Origin: Caenimonas soli
GTDB taxonomy: Bacteria > Pseudomonadota > Gammaproteobacteria > Burkholderiales > Burkholderiaceae_C
Reading direction: 5' to 3'
Length of the DNA stretch: 64,000 nt
Assembly: GCF_013155545.1 (NCBI RefSeq)
Contig: NZ_JABJVV010000020.1
Span: 1 to 64,000 of the forward strand
Shown here in pieces: positions 9,846-19,466 of this stretch. Position 1 is the stretch's first letter, and the number at the start of each line of letters is the position of its first letter. The notes beneath the pieces are model-generated. The model ran no database searches, was not told the origin of the DNA, and saw only the letters and a list, made by a program, of their open reading frames with translations. Position numbers and translations under genes: made by a program.

Positions 9846-9946
9846 CTTGTTATCCCTCGAAAGTGTTCGCATTGTTCCCGGTTTGGAAACGCAGAACTGG
9901 CAGGAGGCCCCTTTATCCGCATCAGGTACATGCCTATAGTCCAACC
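9846..9946. promoter_or_regulatory. Divergent promoter/operator region, LysR-llpE
   Basis: These 101 bases separate the LysR start from the llpE-like start and must carry both promoters and the LysR-type operator. I did not find an unambiguous T-N11-A box pair, so no operator position is claimed. Confidence 0.4.
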
Positions 9947-10798
9947 ATGCCCTCCAGCCGTACCGCGCCCGCTGCCCCAACGACCATCGTGGAGTCCGAC
10001 ACCACGATCGCCGTGACGGGGCACCCGCCTCTGCTTGCCCGCATCTACGGCCGGCGCGGGGCGCAGCCGGCAGCGCCCCTGGTGCTTCACTTCCATGGCG
10101 GCACCTTCGTCAGCGGCGACCTCGACAGCGGTGCCTGCATGGCGCGGATGCTGGCCGAGGTGGATGCGGTGGTGGTGTCGCTGGCGTACCCGCTGGCGCC
10201 GGCCCATCCTTTCCCCGAGGCCGTCGAGTCGGCCTATGCCGCGCTGGAGTGGACCTACAAGCAGCGCAACAAGCTGGCCGGCGCCGGCGCGCGCGTGTAC
10301 CTGGCCGGCGATGAAGCGGGCGGCAATCTCGCAGCCGCCGTGGCACTGGTGGCGCGCGACCGGGCCCATCCGCCGTTGGCGGGGCAGATCCTGGTGGCGC
10401 CCATGCTCGATCCCTGCGTCGGTACCGCGTCGCTGCGCGAGTCGATGGACTGCGGCTCAGTGAGCTGCAAGTGGGCCGATGGCTGGCAACAATACCTGCG
10501 CAGCCCCATGGATGCCGAACACCCGTATGCGGTGCCGAGCCGCGCGCGGCGGCTGGTGGATTTGCCGCCGGCCCTGGTGTTGACCGGCGCCGACGATCCG
10601 ATGCGTGACGAGGCCCTGGCCTACGCGCAGCGCTTGCGCGACGCCGGGATCGCGGTGACCAGCGGCTTGCTGCCCGTGGAAACCGGCTGGCCCGATTCGC
10701 TGAGCGAGCCACCGGCGCAGGAGTGCCCCTGTGCGACCAGCGTGAAGCAGCATCTGCGCGCGTTCTTCTACCCAGCGACGCCACCGCCGCCCTCGTAG
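9947..10798 (+). CDS. llpE: LlpE-like alpha/beta-hydrolase homologue with degenerate active site
   Basis: The 283-residue product has the hormone-sensitive-lipase fold. The oxyanion motif HFHGG lies at residues 48-52, and the nucleophile elbow reads GDEAGGN instead of GDSAGGN, so the catalytic Ser is Glu at residue 123. The Asp segment GADDPMRDE is kept. Where the family has a His in HGF, this protein has LLPVETGWPDS with no His. It therefore lacks two of the three triad residues and is probably not a hydrolase. Its position between a divergent LysR gene and an RND pump matches llpE in Burkholderia ceo/bpeEF loci. It may bind a ligand or be vestigial. Confidence 0.82.
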   Translation: MPSSRTAPAAPTTIVESDTTIAVTGHPPLLARIYGRRGAQPAAPLVLHFHGGTFVSGDLDSGACMARMLAEVDAVVVSLAYPLAPAHPFPEAVESAYAALEWTYKQRNKLAGAGARVYLAGDEAGGNLAAAVALVARDRAHPPLAGQILVAPMLDPCVGTASLRESMDCGSVSCKWADGWQQYLRSPMDAEHPYAVPSRARRLVDLPPALVLTGADDPMRDEALAYAQRLRDAGIAVTSGLLPVETGWPDSLSEPPAQECPCATSVKQHLRAFFYPATPPPPS

Positions 10799-10887
10799 CG
10801 CCGGCCAAGCCACCACCTCACCGATTGCCGCGAAACCTGGCGTACCCCGCCGGGCTGGACCGACTCACCCTCAAAAAGGAAGAAACC

Positions 10888-12120
10888 ATGACCAACGACA
10901 CCACCAAATCCACTCGTGACCGCCGGCTCTGGACCGCCATCGGCTCGCTCACCGCGCTGGCCGCCATCGTTTCCGCGCTGTTCGGGCTGGGCGGGCCCAA
11001 GGCGCAGGCCAGCGCCAATGCCTCCGCCGTGCAGGCCACGCCGGTGTCGGTCGCTGCCGTGAGCGAAAGCGAAGTCACGGCCTGGGACGAGTTTTCGGGG
11101 CGGCTCGAAGCCGTGGAGCGGGTGGACGTGCGCTCGCGTGTGGCAGGCGCCGTGCAGGCAGTGCATTTCCGTGAGGGCGCCCTGGTCAAGAAGGGCGACC
11201 TGCTCATCACCATCGATCCGGCGCCCTACGCCGCCGATGCCGAGCGCGCCGAAGCGCAGGTCGCCGCCGCCCAGGCCCGCCTGAGCCGTGCCCAGGGCGA
11301 CCACGTCCGGGCGCAGCGGCTGTGGGAAGAGAAGGCTATCTCCCAGCGCGAATACGAAGAGCGGCTGAACGCCCAGCGCGAGGCCGATGCCAATCTGCGG
11401 GCGGCCCAGGCCCAGCGCGAGTCGGCTCGCCTGAGCCTGAGCTACACCCAGGTGCGCGCCCCCGTGTCGGGCCGCATCGGCCGCCTCGAAGTCACCGCCG
11501 GCAACCTGGTGGCGGCCGGCCCCGGCGCCCCGGTGCTCACCACGCTGGTCTCGGTCAGCCCCATCTATGCCAGCTTCGACACCGACGAGCAGATCATCGC
11601 CCGCGCGCTCCAGGACATGCCCGGCGGCTCCAGCGCCCGCGCCCTGATCGAACGCATCCCGGTGCAGATGGGCACGGCGGCGATGACCGACACGCCCTAC
11701 CAGGGCCGCCTGCAACTGATCGACAACCAGGTCGATGCCAAGAGCGGCACCGTGCGCGTGCGTGCCGCCTTCGACAACAAGGACGGGGCACTGATGCCCG
11801 GGCAGTTCGCCCGCGTGCGCATGGGCCAGGCCCAGAGTACCCGCGCCTTGCTGGTCAATGAGCGGGCCGTCGGCACCGACCAGAACAAGAAGTTCGTGCT
11901 GGTGGTGGGCGAGGGCAACAAGGCCGAGTACCGCGAAGTCACGCTGGGCGGTTCGGTCAATGGCTTGCGCGTGGTCAAGGGCGGCCTCAAGGCCGGCGAG
12001 CGCATCGTGGTCAATGGCCTGCAGCGCGTGCGGCCCGGCTCGCTGGTGCAGCCGCAGCCCGTGAACATGGACGCCAAGCCCGAGGTGCAAGCCAAGTCCG
12101 AAGCCGGCGCCAAGTCCTGA
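10888..12120 (+). CDS. RND efflux periplasmic adaptor (membrane fusion protein)
   Basis: The 410-residue product has an N-terminal membrane anchor or signal (LTALAAIVSALFGLGG), barrel-sandwich halves (VDVRSRVAGAVQAVHFREGALVKKGDLLITIDP and LSYTQVRAPVSGRIGRLEV split across a long alpha-hairpin rich in Ala, Gln and Arg), and beta-barrel and membrane-proximal domains. This is the MexE/CeoA-type adaptor linking the inner-membrane pump to the outer-membrane channel. AAGGAAG precedes ATG 10888. The pump gene follows after about 20 bases, so the set is an operon. Confidence 0.93.
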   Translation: MTNDTTKSTRDRRLWTAIGSLTALAAIVSALFGLGGPKAQASANASAVQATPVSVAAVSESEVTAWDEFSGRLEAVERVDVRSRVAGAVQAVHFREGALVKKGDLLITIDPAPYAADAERAEAQVAAAQARLSRAQGDHVRAQRLWEEKAISQREYEERLNAQREADANLRAAQAQRESARLSLSYTQVRAPVSGRIGRLEVTAGNLVAAGPGAPVLTTLVSVSPIYASFDTDEQIIARALQDMPGGSSARALIERIPVQMGTAAMTDTPYQGRLQLIDNQVDAKSGTVRVRAAFDNKDGALMPGQFARVRMGQAQSTRALLVNERAVGTDQNKKFVLVVGEGNKAEYREVTLGGSVNGLRVVKGGLKAGERIVVNGLQRVRPGSLVQPQPVNMDAKPEVQAKSEAGAKS

Positions 12121-12140
12121 GCCGCTCCCGAAAGACTCCC

Positions 12141-15100
12141 ATGAATCTGTCGAAATTTTTCATCGACCGGCCGATCTTCGCCGGCGTGCTGTCGCTGCTG
12201 ATCTTCCTGTCCGGCCTGATCGCGCTGCGCGGGTTGCCGATCTCCGAATACCCGGAGGTGGTGCCGCCTTCCGTCGTGGTGCGGGCCAACTATCCCGGCG
12301 CCAATCCCAAGGTGATCGCCGAAACCGTGGCGACGCCGCTGGAGGAAGCCATCAACGGCGTCGAAGGCATGCTCTATATGAGCAGCCAGGCGACCACCGA
12401 CGGCCTGATGACGCTGAACGTCACCTTCAAGCTGGGTACCGATCCCGACAAGGCCCAGCAGCTGGTGCAAAACCGGGTGGCCCAGGCCGAGCCGCGCCTG
12501 CCCGAGGAAGTGCGGCGCCTGGGCATCACCACCATCAAGAGCTCGCCCGACCTCACGATGGTGGTGCACCTGCTGTCGCCCAACAACCGCTACGACATGA
12601 CCTACCTGCGCAACTACGCGCTGCTCAACGTCAAGGACCGGCTGGCCCGGGTGCAGGGCGTGGGCGACGTGCAGCTGTTCGGCTCGGGCGACTATTCGAT
12701 GCGGGTCTGGCTCGATCCGCAGAAAGTCGCGCAGCGCGGTCTTTCGGCCAGCGACGTGGTGCGAGCCATCCGCGAGCAGAACGTGCAGGCCGCCGCCGGC
12801 GTCGTGGGTGCCTCGCCCGGCCTCAAGGGCGTGGACCTGCAGCTGTCCATCAACGCCCAGGGCCGGCTGCAAAGCGAAGAGGAATTCGGCGACATCATCG
12901 TCAAGAGCAGCGCCGACGGCGCCGTGACCCGGCTGCGCGATATCGCCCGGCTGGAGCTGGGCGCATCGAGCTATTCGTTGCGCTCGCTCCTGGACAACAA
13001 GGACGCGGTGGCGGTGCCGGTGTTCGCCGCGCCGGGCTCCAACGCCATCCAGATCTCCGATGGCGTGCGCGCCACCATGGCCGAGCTCAAGAAGACCATG
13101 CCCGAAGGCGTGGAGTACGAGATCGTCTACGACCCCACGCAGTTCGTCCGCGCCTCCATCGAATCGGTGGTCCACACGCTGCTGGAAGCCATCCTGCTGG
13201 TGGTGCTGGTCGTCATCCTGTTCCTGCAGACCTGGCGCGCCTCCATCATCCCGCTGCTGGCCGTCCCCATCTCCGTGGTGGGCACCTTCGCCGTGATGCA
13301 CCTGTTCGGCTTCTCGATCAACGCGCTCAGCCTGTTCGGCCTGGTGCTGGCGATCGGCATCGTGGTGGACGACGCCATCGTGGTGGTGGAGAACGTGGAG
13401 CGCAACATCGAAGCGGGCCTGACGCCACGGGAAGCAACGTACCGGGCCATGCGCGAGGTGTCGGGGCCCATCATCGCCATTGCGCTGGTGCTGATCGCCG
13501 TGTTCGTGCCGCTGGCCTTCATCAGCGGCCTGACGGGCCAGTTCTATAAACAGTTCGCCTTGACCATCGCCATCTCCACGGTGATCTCCGCGGTCAATTC
13601 GCTGACGCTGTCGCCGGCCCTGGCCGCGCTGCTGCTTAAGAGCCATGACGCGCCCAAGGATGCGCTCACCCGCGGCATGGACCGTGTCTTCGGCCGCTTC
13701 TTCGCCGCCTTCAATCGTGCCTTTGGCCGCGGCGCCGGTGCCTACACCCAGGGTGTGAAGACGGTGATCTCGCGCAAGGCGCTGATGCTGAGCATCTACC
13801 TGGCGCTGGCAGCGGCGACCGTCGGGCTGTTCAAGCTGGTGCCGAACGGCTTCGTGCCGGCGCAGGACAAGCAGTACCTGATCGGCTTCGCGCAACTGCC
13901 CGATGGCGCCACGCTGGACCGCACCGAGGACGTCATCCGCCGCATGAGCGAGATCACGCTCAAGCAGCCCGGCGTGGAACATGCGGTGTCGTTTCCCGGC
14001 CTGTCGATCAACGGCTTCACCAACAGCTCCAACTCCGGCATCGTGTTCGCCACGCTCAAGCCTTTCTCCGAGCGGCGCGGCGCCGACCAGAGCGCCGGCG
14101 CCATCGCCGGCCAGCTCAACGCCCAGTTCGGCCAGCTGCAGGATGCCTTCGTCATGATGTTCCCGCCGCCGCCGGTGCAGGGCCTGGGCACGACGGGCGG
14201 ATTCAAGCTGCAACTGGAAGACCGCGGCTCGCTCGGCTACGAGGCGCTGGACGGCGCGCTCAAGGCCTTCATGGCCAAGGCCTACCAGGCGCCGGAACTG
14301 GCCGGCATGTTCTCCAGTTTCCAGCTCAACGTGCCGCAGCTGTGGGCCGACATCGACCGCACCAAGGCGCGCCAGCTCGGCGTGCCGGTGACCGACGTGT
14401 TCGACACCATGCAGATCTACCTGGGCAGCCTGTACGCCAACGACTTCAACAAGTTCGGCCGCACCTACTCGGTCCGCGTCCAGGCCGATGCGCCTTATCG
14501 TGCCCGGGCCGAGGACATCGGCTTGCTGAAGGTGCGCTCGGCCACCGGCGAGATGGTGCCGCTGTCGGCTCTGATGAACATCAAGCCGAGCTTCGGCCCG
14601 GAACGCGCGATGCGCTACAACGGCTACCTCTCGGCCGACATCAACGGCGGCCCGGCTCCCGGCTATTCGTCGGGCCAGGCGCAGGACGCCGTCAAGCGCA
14701 TCGCCGCCGAGACCCTGCCGGCCGGCATCAGCTTCGAATGGACCGAGTTGACCTACCAGGAAATCCTGGCCGGCAATTCAGCAGCCTGGGTGTTCCCGCT
14801 GGCCATCCTGCTGGTGTTCCTGGTGCTGGCCGCGCAGTACGAGAGCCTGACGCTGCCGCTGTCGATCATCATGATCGTGCCCATGGGCCTGCTGGCGGCG
14901 ATGACCGGCGTGTGGCTGTCCGATGGCGACAACAACGTCTTCACCCAGATCGGCCTGATGGTGCTGGTCGGGCTGTCGGCCAAGAACGCCATCCTGATCG
15001 TGGAGTTCGCGCGCGAGTTGGAGTTCGCCGGGCGAACGCCGGTGCAGGCCGCCATCGAAGCCAGCCGGCTGCGGCTGCGTCCCATCCTGATGACCTCGCT

Positions 15101-15389
15101 GGCCTTCGTCATGGGCGTGCTGCCACTGGTACTGACCACGGGCGCCGGCGCCGAGATGCGCCAGGCCATGGGCATCGCGGTGTTCGCCGGGATGATCGGT
15201 GTCACCGCCTTCGGCCTGTTCCTCACCCCAGTGTTCTACGTGACGCTGCGTGCGCTGGCCGGCAATCGGCCGCTGAAACTGCACGGCGAGGTCCCGCACC
15301 TGGAAGCGTTTGCCGCCCCGGCGGCATTTGGCGGCGGCGCGTCGGCACGGCCCGTCCCCGCTGCCCCATTGAAAGCCCATGAATCATGA
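12141..15389 (+). CDS. RND multidrug efflux pump, HAE1 family (MexF/CeoB-like)
   Basis: The 1082-residue protein has the RND layout. The N-terminus is FFIDRPIFAGVLSLLIFLSG, followed by a first periplasmic loop and TM block. The proton-relay segment GIVVDDAIVVVENVERN carries the paired Asp residues of TM4, and a second periplasmic loop and TM block follow. AKNAILIVEFAREL near residue 950 holds the relay Lys-equivalent region. Length is normal for the family. It exports hydrophobic antibiotics or other toxic compounds using the proton gradient; the substrate range is not readable. Its stop overlaps the channel gene start as ATGA. Confidence 0.95.
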   Translation: MNLSKFFIDRPIFAGVLSLLIFLSGLIALRGLPISEYPEVVPPSVVVRANYPGANPKVIAETVATPLEEAINGVEGMLYMSSQATTDGLMTLNVTFKLGTDPDKAQQLVQNRVAQAEPRLPEEVRRLGITTIKSSPDLTMVVHLLSPNNRYDMTYLRNYALLNVKDRLARVQGVGDVQLFGSGDYSMRVWLDPQKVAQRGLSASDVVRAIREQNVQAAAGVVGASPGLKGVDLQLSINAQGRLQSEEEFGDIIVKSSADGAVTRLRDIARLELGASSYSLRSLLDNKDAVAVPVFAAPGSNAIQISDGVRATMAELKKTMPEGVEYEIVYDPTQFVRASIESVVHTLLEAILLVVLVVILFLQTWRASIIPLLAVPISVVGTFAVMHLFGFSINALSLFGLVLAIGIVVDDAIVVVENVERNIEAGLTPREATYRAMREVSGPIIAIALVLIAVFVPLAFISGLTGQFYKQFALTIAISTVISAVNSLTLSPALAALLLKSHDAPKDALTRGMDRVFGRFFAAFNRAFGRGAGAYTQGVKTVISRKALMLSIYLALAAATVGLFKLVPNGFVPAQDKQYLIGFAQLPDGATLDRTEDVIRRMSEITLKQPGVEHAVSFPGLSINGFTNSSNSGIVFATLKPFSERRGADQSAGAIAGQLNAQFGQLQDAFVMMFPPPPVQGLGTTGGFKLQLEDRGSLGYEALDGALKAFMAKAYQAPELAGMFSSFQLNVPQLWADIDRTKARQLGVPVTDVFDTMQIYLGSLYANDFNKFGRTYSVRVQADAPYRARAEDIGLLKVRSATGEMVPLSALMNIKPSFGPERAMRYNGYLSADINGGPAPGYSSGQAQDAVKRIAAETLPAGISFEWTELTYQEILAGNSAAWVFPLAILLVFLVLAAQYESLTLPLSIIMIVPMGLLAAMTGVWLSDGDNNVFTQIGLMVLVGLSAKNAILIVEFARELEFAGRTPVQAAIEASRLRLRPILMTSLAFVMGVLPLVLTTGAGAEMRQAMGIAVFAGMIGVTAFGLFLTPVFYVTLRALAGNRPLKLHGEVPHLEAFAAPAAFGGGASARPVPAAPLKAHES

Positions 15390-16843
15390 ACCTGTCCTTT
15401 TCGTTTCCGCGCCACGCCATGGCGCCCTTGCTGGCCGCGCTGGTGCTTGCCGGTTGCGCCACTGCACCGGCGAAGCTTCCCGTTCAGCCCGAGCCGCCCG
15501 CGAGCTTCAAGGAAACCCGCGAGCGCTGGACCATCGCGGCCCCGGCCGAGACGCAGGACCGCGGCGCCTGGTGGAAGGTGTTCGCCGATCCGGTGCTCGA
15601 CGGTCTGGTCGAGCGTGCCGGCATCAACAACACCAGCATCCATCAAGCCGCAGCCCGGCTGGCCCAGGCGCGCGCCCTGGCGCGCGACGCCGAGGCCGAT
15701 CGCTCGCCGCAAATCGGCATCGGCGCCGGAGCGAGCCGCCAGGCCGGAGCAGGGAGCCCCGGCGGACCGGCGCCAGCCACCTTGACGTCGGCCGGCGCCA
15801 GCCTGTCCTACGAGCTCGACCTGTTCGGCCGGCTGGCGCGCGCCCGCGATGCCGCCTCGCTCGACGCCCAGTCACGCGAAGCGCTGCTGCAGAGCACCCG
15901 CTTGCTGGTGCAAGCCGAAGTCGCGCAGACCTACCTGGCGGTGCGGGCTATGGACAGCGAACGGCAGCTGGTGCGCGAGACCGTTGCGGCCTACCAGGAC
16001 ACCTTGCGCCTGACGCAGCGGCGGCACCAGGCCGGCGACATTGCCGAGCTGGACGTCGTGCGGGTAGAGAGCGAGCTGGCCGCCACCGAGTCGCAAGCAT
16101 TGGCCTTGGACCGGCAGAGAGCCCAGCTCGAGCATGCATTGGCCGTGCTCATAGGCGACGCGGCATCCAGCTTCACCCTGGGCGTGGAAGAGTGGCGCAC
16201 AGCGCTCCCGCAAATTCCCGCAGGCGTTCCGGCCACGGTGCTGGCCCGCCGGCCCGATGTCTCGGCGGCGCAGAGCAGCATCCTGGCAGCGCAGGCGCTC
16301 CTGGGGGTGGCCCGCGCGGCCTGGTTCCCCAATGTTTCGCTCACCGCAGCGGGGGGCTTCGCCTCGCCGGAACTGGGCGACTTGTTCAAGTGGTCGGCGC
16401 GCGCCTGGGGCGTGGGCGCCTTGCTGTCCTTGCCGCTGTTCGACGGCGGTCGCCGTGAAGCCGGCGTGCAGGGTGCGCAGGCCCAACTTGACGAGGCGTT
16501 GGCCGGCTACCGCGGCCAGGTGCTGGTCGCGTTCAAGGAGGTGGAAGACCAGCTGTCGTCGCTGCGGTTGCTGCATGAGCAAGCACAGGCACAGGCTCGC
16601 GCCGTGACATCGGCAAGCCGCGCCACCGTCCTGTCCGAGTCTCGCTATCGCCATGGGCTGGACAGCCAGCTGGAGCTGCTCGACGCGCGCCGCAGCGAAT
16701 TGGGCAATCGCCGGCAGGCTCTGCAGGTGCGCTCCGGCCAATACCAGGCAACGGTGGCGCTGATCCGGGCATTGGGTGGCGGCTGGGAAACGCCGACTGC
16801 TGCGCGCGAGCTTGCGGCTGCAAGTCCAACCTTGGCGCATTGA
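15386..16843 (+). CDS. RND outer-membrane channel lipoprotein (OprM/NodT family)
   Basis: The 485-residue product begins with a lipoprotein signal ending LVLAGC, with Cys24 the lipidation site. It carries two repeats of the outer-membrane efflux domain, visible as long helices (AAARLAQARALARDAEAD; VRVESELAATESQALALDRQRAQLEHAL) and the NodT-type motif VPATVLARRPDVSAAQ. It completes the tripartite pump by forming the TolC-like exit duct. It is translationally coupled to the pump gene. Confidence 0.94.
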   Translation: MNLSFSFPRHAMAPLLAALVLAGCATAPAKLPVQPEPPASFKETRERWTIAAPAETQDRGAWWKVFADPVLDGLVERAGINNTSIHQAAARLAQARALARDAEADRSPQIGIGAGASRQAGAGSPGGPAPATLTSAGASLSYELDLFGRLARARDAASLDAQSREALLQSTRLLVQAEVAQTYLAVRAMDSERQLVRETVAAYQDTLRLTQRRHQAGDIAELDVVRVESELAATESQALALDRQRAQLEHALAVLIGDAASSFTLGVEEWRTALPQIPAGVPATVLARRPDVSAAQSSILAAQALLGVARAAWFPNVSLTAAGGFASPELGDLFKWSARAWGVGALLSLPLFDGGRREAGVQGAQAQLDEALAGYRGQVLVAFKEVEDQLSSLRLLHEQAQAQARAVTSASRATVLSESRYRHGLDSQLELLDARRSELGNRRQALQVRSGQYQATVALIRALGGGWETPTAARELAAASPTLAH

Positions 16844-16979
16844 TTTTCACAATCACTACACAACGTTGCGTACTCGGCAATTTTTGGAATTCGGGTCCGG
16901 GGGCGCAGAATTTGCGCAAGACTTCACGGACGAACTTCACGATCGAAGTTCCCTGGAGCCAGAACGGAGCCATTCAGTC

Positions 16980-17267
16980 ATGCGCGAATACGGCAGCCGG
17001 GGGGGCACCCGCGGCGTTAGCCATTACGAGATAGGGCCGAATTTCATTCGCCTGCGTTTTCGCCACGATCCGCGGGTGTTCGTTTACACCGACAAGCGGC
17101 CCGGGCTGGCGAAGGTGATGCTCATGCAGCACCTCGCCGTCGAGGGCGAGGGCCTCACCTCGTTCGTCCATCAGCAGGCAGCGGGAGATTACGAGTTCTG
17201 GTTCGTGCCGCCGCGCCCGGATGCGCGCAGCCCCGCCGCCAAGTCGAGGAAGGCAACGGCGCGATAG
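16980..17267 (+). CDS. Small conserved-looking protein of unknown function
   Basis: The 95-residue product (MREYGSRGGTRGVSHYEIGP...) is basic and rich in beta strand, with a core IGPNFIRLRFRHDPRVFVYTD followed by a helix PGLAKVMLMQHLAVEGEGL. The arrangement vaguely recalls KTSC-type domains, but the signature residues are not all there, so I give no function. ATG 16980 is preceded by GGAGCC. It stands alone downstream of the efflux operon, with 136 bases in between. Confidence 0.55.
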   Translation: MREYGSRGGTRGVSHYEIGPNFIRLRFRHDPRVFVYTDKRPGLAKVMLMQHLAVEGEGLTSFVHQQAAGDYEFWFVPPRPDARSPAAKSRKATAR

Positions 17268-17434
17268 GGGCCTGATCCACTTGGCGGATTGACAGGGTTC
17301 CAACGATCCCGGGTTGCGCGCTGCTGCCGCACGGCGGCTTGTGCGCGACCACCTATTTCTATCGATTGCTCGGCAACTGAGCGCCAGCCCGGTGTCGATG
17401 TGCATAGAATGTGCGCTGACACTACCGGGCCCCT

Positions 17435-17623
17435 ATGGCGAATTCCGTGGACAAGGCAGCTCAGGACTGGCGCGAGGCCACCGCAGCGCTTGTCGCGGCA
17501 CAGCTTGCTTTCAGCGAGAGGAAGGGGCCGGCACCCGAACCCGCGCTCATCACCGAGGCCAAGTTGCTGCGCAAGATCGCCGACCAGAGCCTTTCCAAGC
17601 TGATCGCCTCCATCAAGAAGTGA
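17435..17623 (+). CDS. Small helical protein, unknown
   Basis: The 62-residue product (MANSVDKAAQDWREATAALV...) is predicted to be all helix and ends LSKLIASIKK. It has no signal peptide and no recognised domain. The helical, low-complexity composition is plausible for a real small protein, but support is limited to frame length and codon use like its neighbours. It is convergent with the carboxylase gene, with seven bases between the stops. Confidence 0.45.
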   Translation: MANSVDKAAQDWREATAALVAAQLAFSERKGPAPEPALITEAKLLRKIADQSLSKLIASIKK

Positions 17624-17630
17624 CGGCCGG

Positions 17631-19466
17631 CTACCAGGTATCGACGTAGCGCGTTCCGGGCGGCTCCTTGTGCGTCGCCGAAGCCAGCCCGTTCACCAGC
17701 CAATCGCGGGTTTGCGCCGGGTCGATCACGGCGTCGATCTCCAGCGTGGCCGCCATGTTCATCGCCTGGCCGTTCTCGTACTGCTGGGCCACCAGCTTCT
17801 GGTACAGCGCATCGCGCTCGGCGCCCGGCGTGGCGGCCTCCAACTCCTTGCGAAAGCCCAGCTTCACCGCGCCCTCCAAGCCCATGGCGCCGAACTCGCC
17901 GGTGGGCCATGACACCGTGAACACGGGGGCATCGAATCCGCCCGCCGTCATGGCCTGGGCACCGAGCCCGTAGCCCTTGCGCAGCACCACGGCGAAGAAA
18001 GGCACCGACAGATGGGCCGCCATCACGAACATCCGGGACACATGCCGCACCTGGGCCTGGGCTTCGATCTCGGGCCCGACCATGAAGCCCGGCGTGTCGG
18101 TGAGCGAGACGATGGGCAGGCCATGGGCGTTGCACAGCTGCATGAAGCGGGCCGCCTTGTCCGCGGCTTCCACGTCGATCGCGCCGCCCAGATGCTGCGG
18201 ATTGTTGGCGATCAGCCCCAGGGGCCGGCCCTCGATGCGCGCCAGCGCCGTGATCATGCCGGCGCCGAATCCGGCGCGCAGCTCCAACAGCGAGCCGGTG
18301 TCCACCAATACTTCCATCAAGGCCCGGACGTCATACACGCGCAGGCGGTTCTCGGGAATGGCCTGGCGCAGCGCGTTCTGGTCGGCGCAGACCCACTGGG
18401 CCGTCGGTCCCTGGAAGTACGACAGGTATTGCTGCGCCTTGCGCACCGCTTCTTCCTCGTCCTTGACCAGCACGTCGATCACGCCATTGCGCGACTGGAC
18501 TTCGCTGGGGCCGATCTGCTCTGGCTTGAAGCTGCCCAGGCCGCCGCCTTCGATCATGGCGGGGCCGCTCATGCCGATGTTGCTGGCCCGGGTGGCGATG
18601 ATGACGTCGCAGCAGCCCAGCAGCGCGGCGTTGCCGGCGAAGCAGCGGCCATGCACGATGCCGACCACCGGCACCTTGCCCGAGAGCGCGGCAAACTGGC
18701 TGAAGGTGTGGTTGTTCAGGCCGGCAACGATGGGCATGTCCACGTCGCCCGGACGGCCGCCGCCCCCTTCCGCGAACAGCACGACCGGCAACTTGAGCTG
18801 GTGCGCCAAGCCCAGCATGCGGTCCTTCTTGTGGTGGTTGCGCATGCCCTGGGTGCCGGCCAGCACCGTGTAGTCGTAGGCCATCACCACGCAGCGCGAT
18901 TTCTCCGGGCCGAACGCCTGGGCGTTGACGGTGCCTATGCCGGCGATCATTCCGTCGGCCGGTGTGTTGGCGATCAGGTCCTCCATGCTCCGGCGCCGGG
19001 TCTGCGCGGCCACGGCCAGCGCGCCGTACTCGATGAAGCTGCCGTCGTCGCACAGGTGCGCCACGTTCTCGCGCGCGGTGCGCCCGCCGGCGGCGTGGCG
19101 CCGGGCCACGGCCTCGGGCCGGCTGGCATCGAGCGTGAAGGCGTGACGGTCGACCACGCGCTGCAGGTCGGGCCGCAGGCCGCTCGCACTGGCGGCCGCA
19201 GGCTGCGCGGTTTCGGGCGCCGGACTCGGGCCCTGCGGCGCGGTGCTGGACACCGGCTGCGTCGCCATCAGCACGTCGCCCTCGCCGACCGACTCGCCCG
19301 CGGCGAAAAACAGTGCCCGCACCTGACCGGCCTTGTCTGCGCGAATCTCATGCTCCATCTTCATGGCTTCGAGGATGACGACCACGTCGCCTGCCTGAAC
19401 GGTATCGCCGGGCGCGACGAGCCATTGCACGAGTTGGGCTTGAAGGGGGGAGCGGAGTTCGGCCAT
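17631..19466 (-). CDS. Biotin carrier-carboxyltransferase fusion (acyl-CoA carboxylase subunit)
   Basis: The 611-residue product has an N-terminal biotinyl domain (residues 1-75, with EAMKMEH holding the biotinylated Lys), a Pro/Ala-rich linker, and a carboxyltransferase domain of the AccD/PccB family. The latter shows RMLGLAHQLKLPVVLFAEGGGGRPGD, then SLTDTPGFMVGPEIE and GYGLGAQAMTAGGFD in the C-terminal half. It should transfer CO2 from carboxybiotin to an acyl-CoA. No biotin carboxylase subunit, which must load the biotin, is present in the window. The acyl-CoA substrate cannot be named. Start is ATG 19466 (MAELRSPLQ), matching the BCCP N-terminus. Confidence 0.87.
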   Translation of the reverse strand: MAELRSPLQAQLVQWLVAPGDTVQAGDVVVILEAMKMEHEIRADKAGQVRALFFAAGESVGEGDVLMATQPVSSTAPQGPSPAPETAQPAAASASGLRPDLQRVVDRHAFTLDASRPEAVARRHAAGGRTARENVAHLCDDGSFIEYGALAVAAQTRRRSMEDLIANTPADGMIAGIGTVNAQAFGPEKSRCVVMAYDYTVLAGTQGMRNHHKKDRMLGLAHQLKLPVVLFAEGGGGRPGDVDMPIVAGLNNHTFSQFAALSGKVPVVGIVHGRCFAGNAALLGCCDVIIATRASNIGMSGPAMIEGGGLGSFKPEQIGPSEVQSRNGVIDVLVKDEEEAVRKAQQYLSYFQGPTAQWVCADQNALRQAIPENRLRVYDVRALMEVLVDTGSLLELRAGFGAGMITALARIEGRPLGLIANNPQHLGGAIDVEAADKAARFMQLCNAHGLPIVSLTDTPGFMVGPEIEAQAQVRHVSRMFVMAAHLSVPFFAVVLRKGYGLGAQAMTAGGFDAPVFTVSWPTGEFGAMGLEGAVKLGFRKELEAATPGAERDALYQKLVAQQYENGQAMNMAATLEIDAVIDPAQTRDWLVNGLASATHKEPPGTRYVDTW

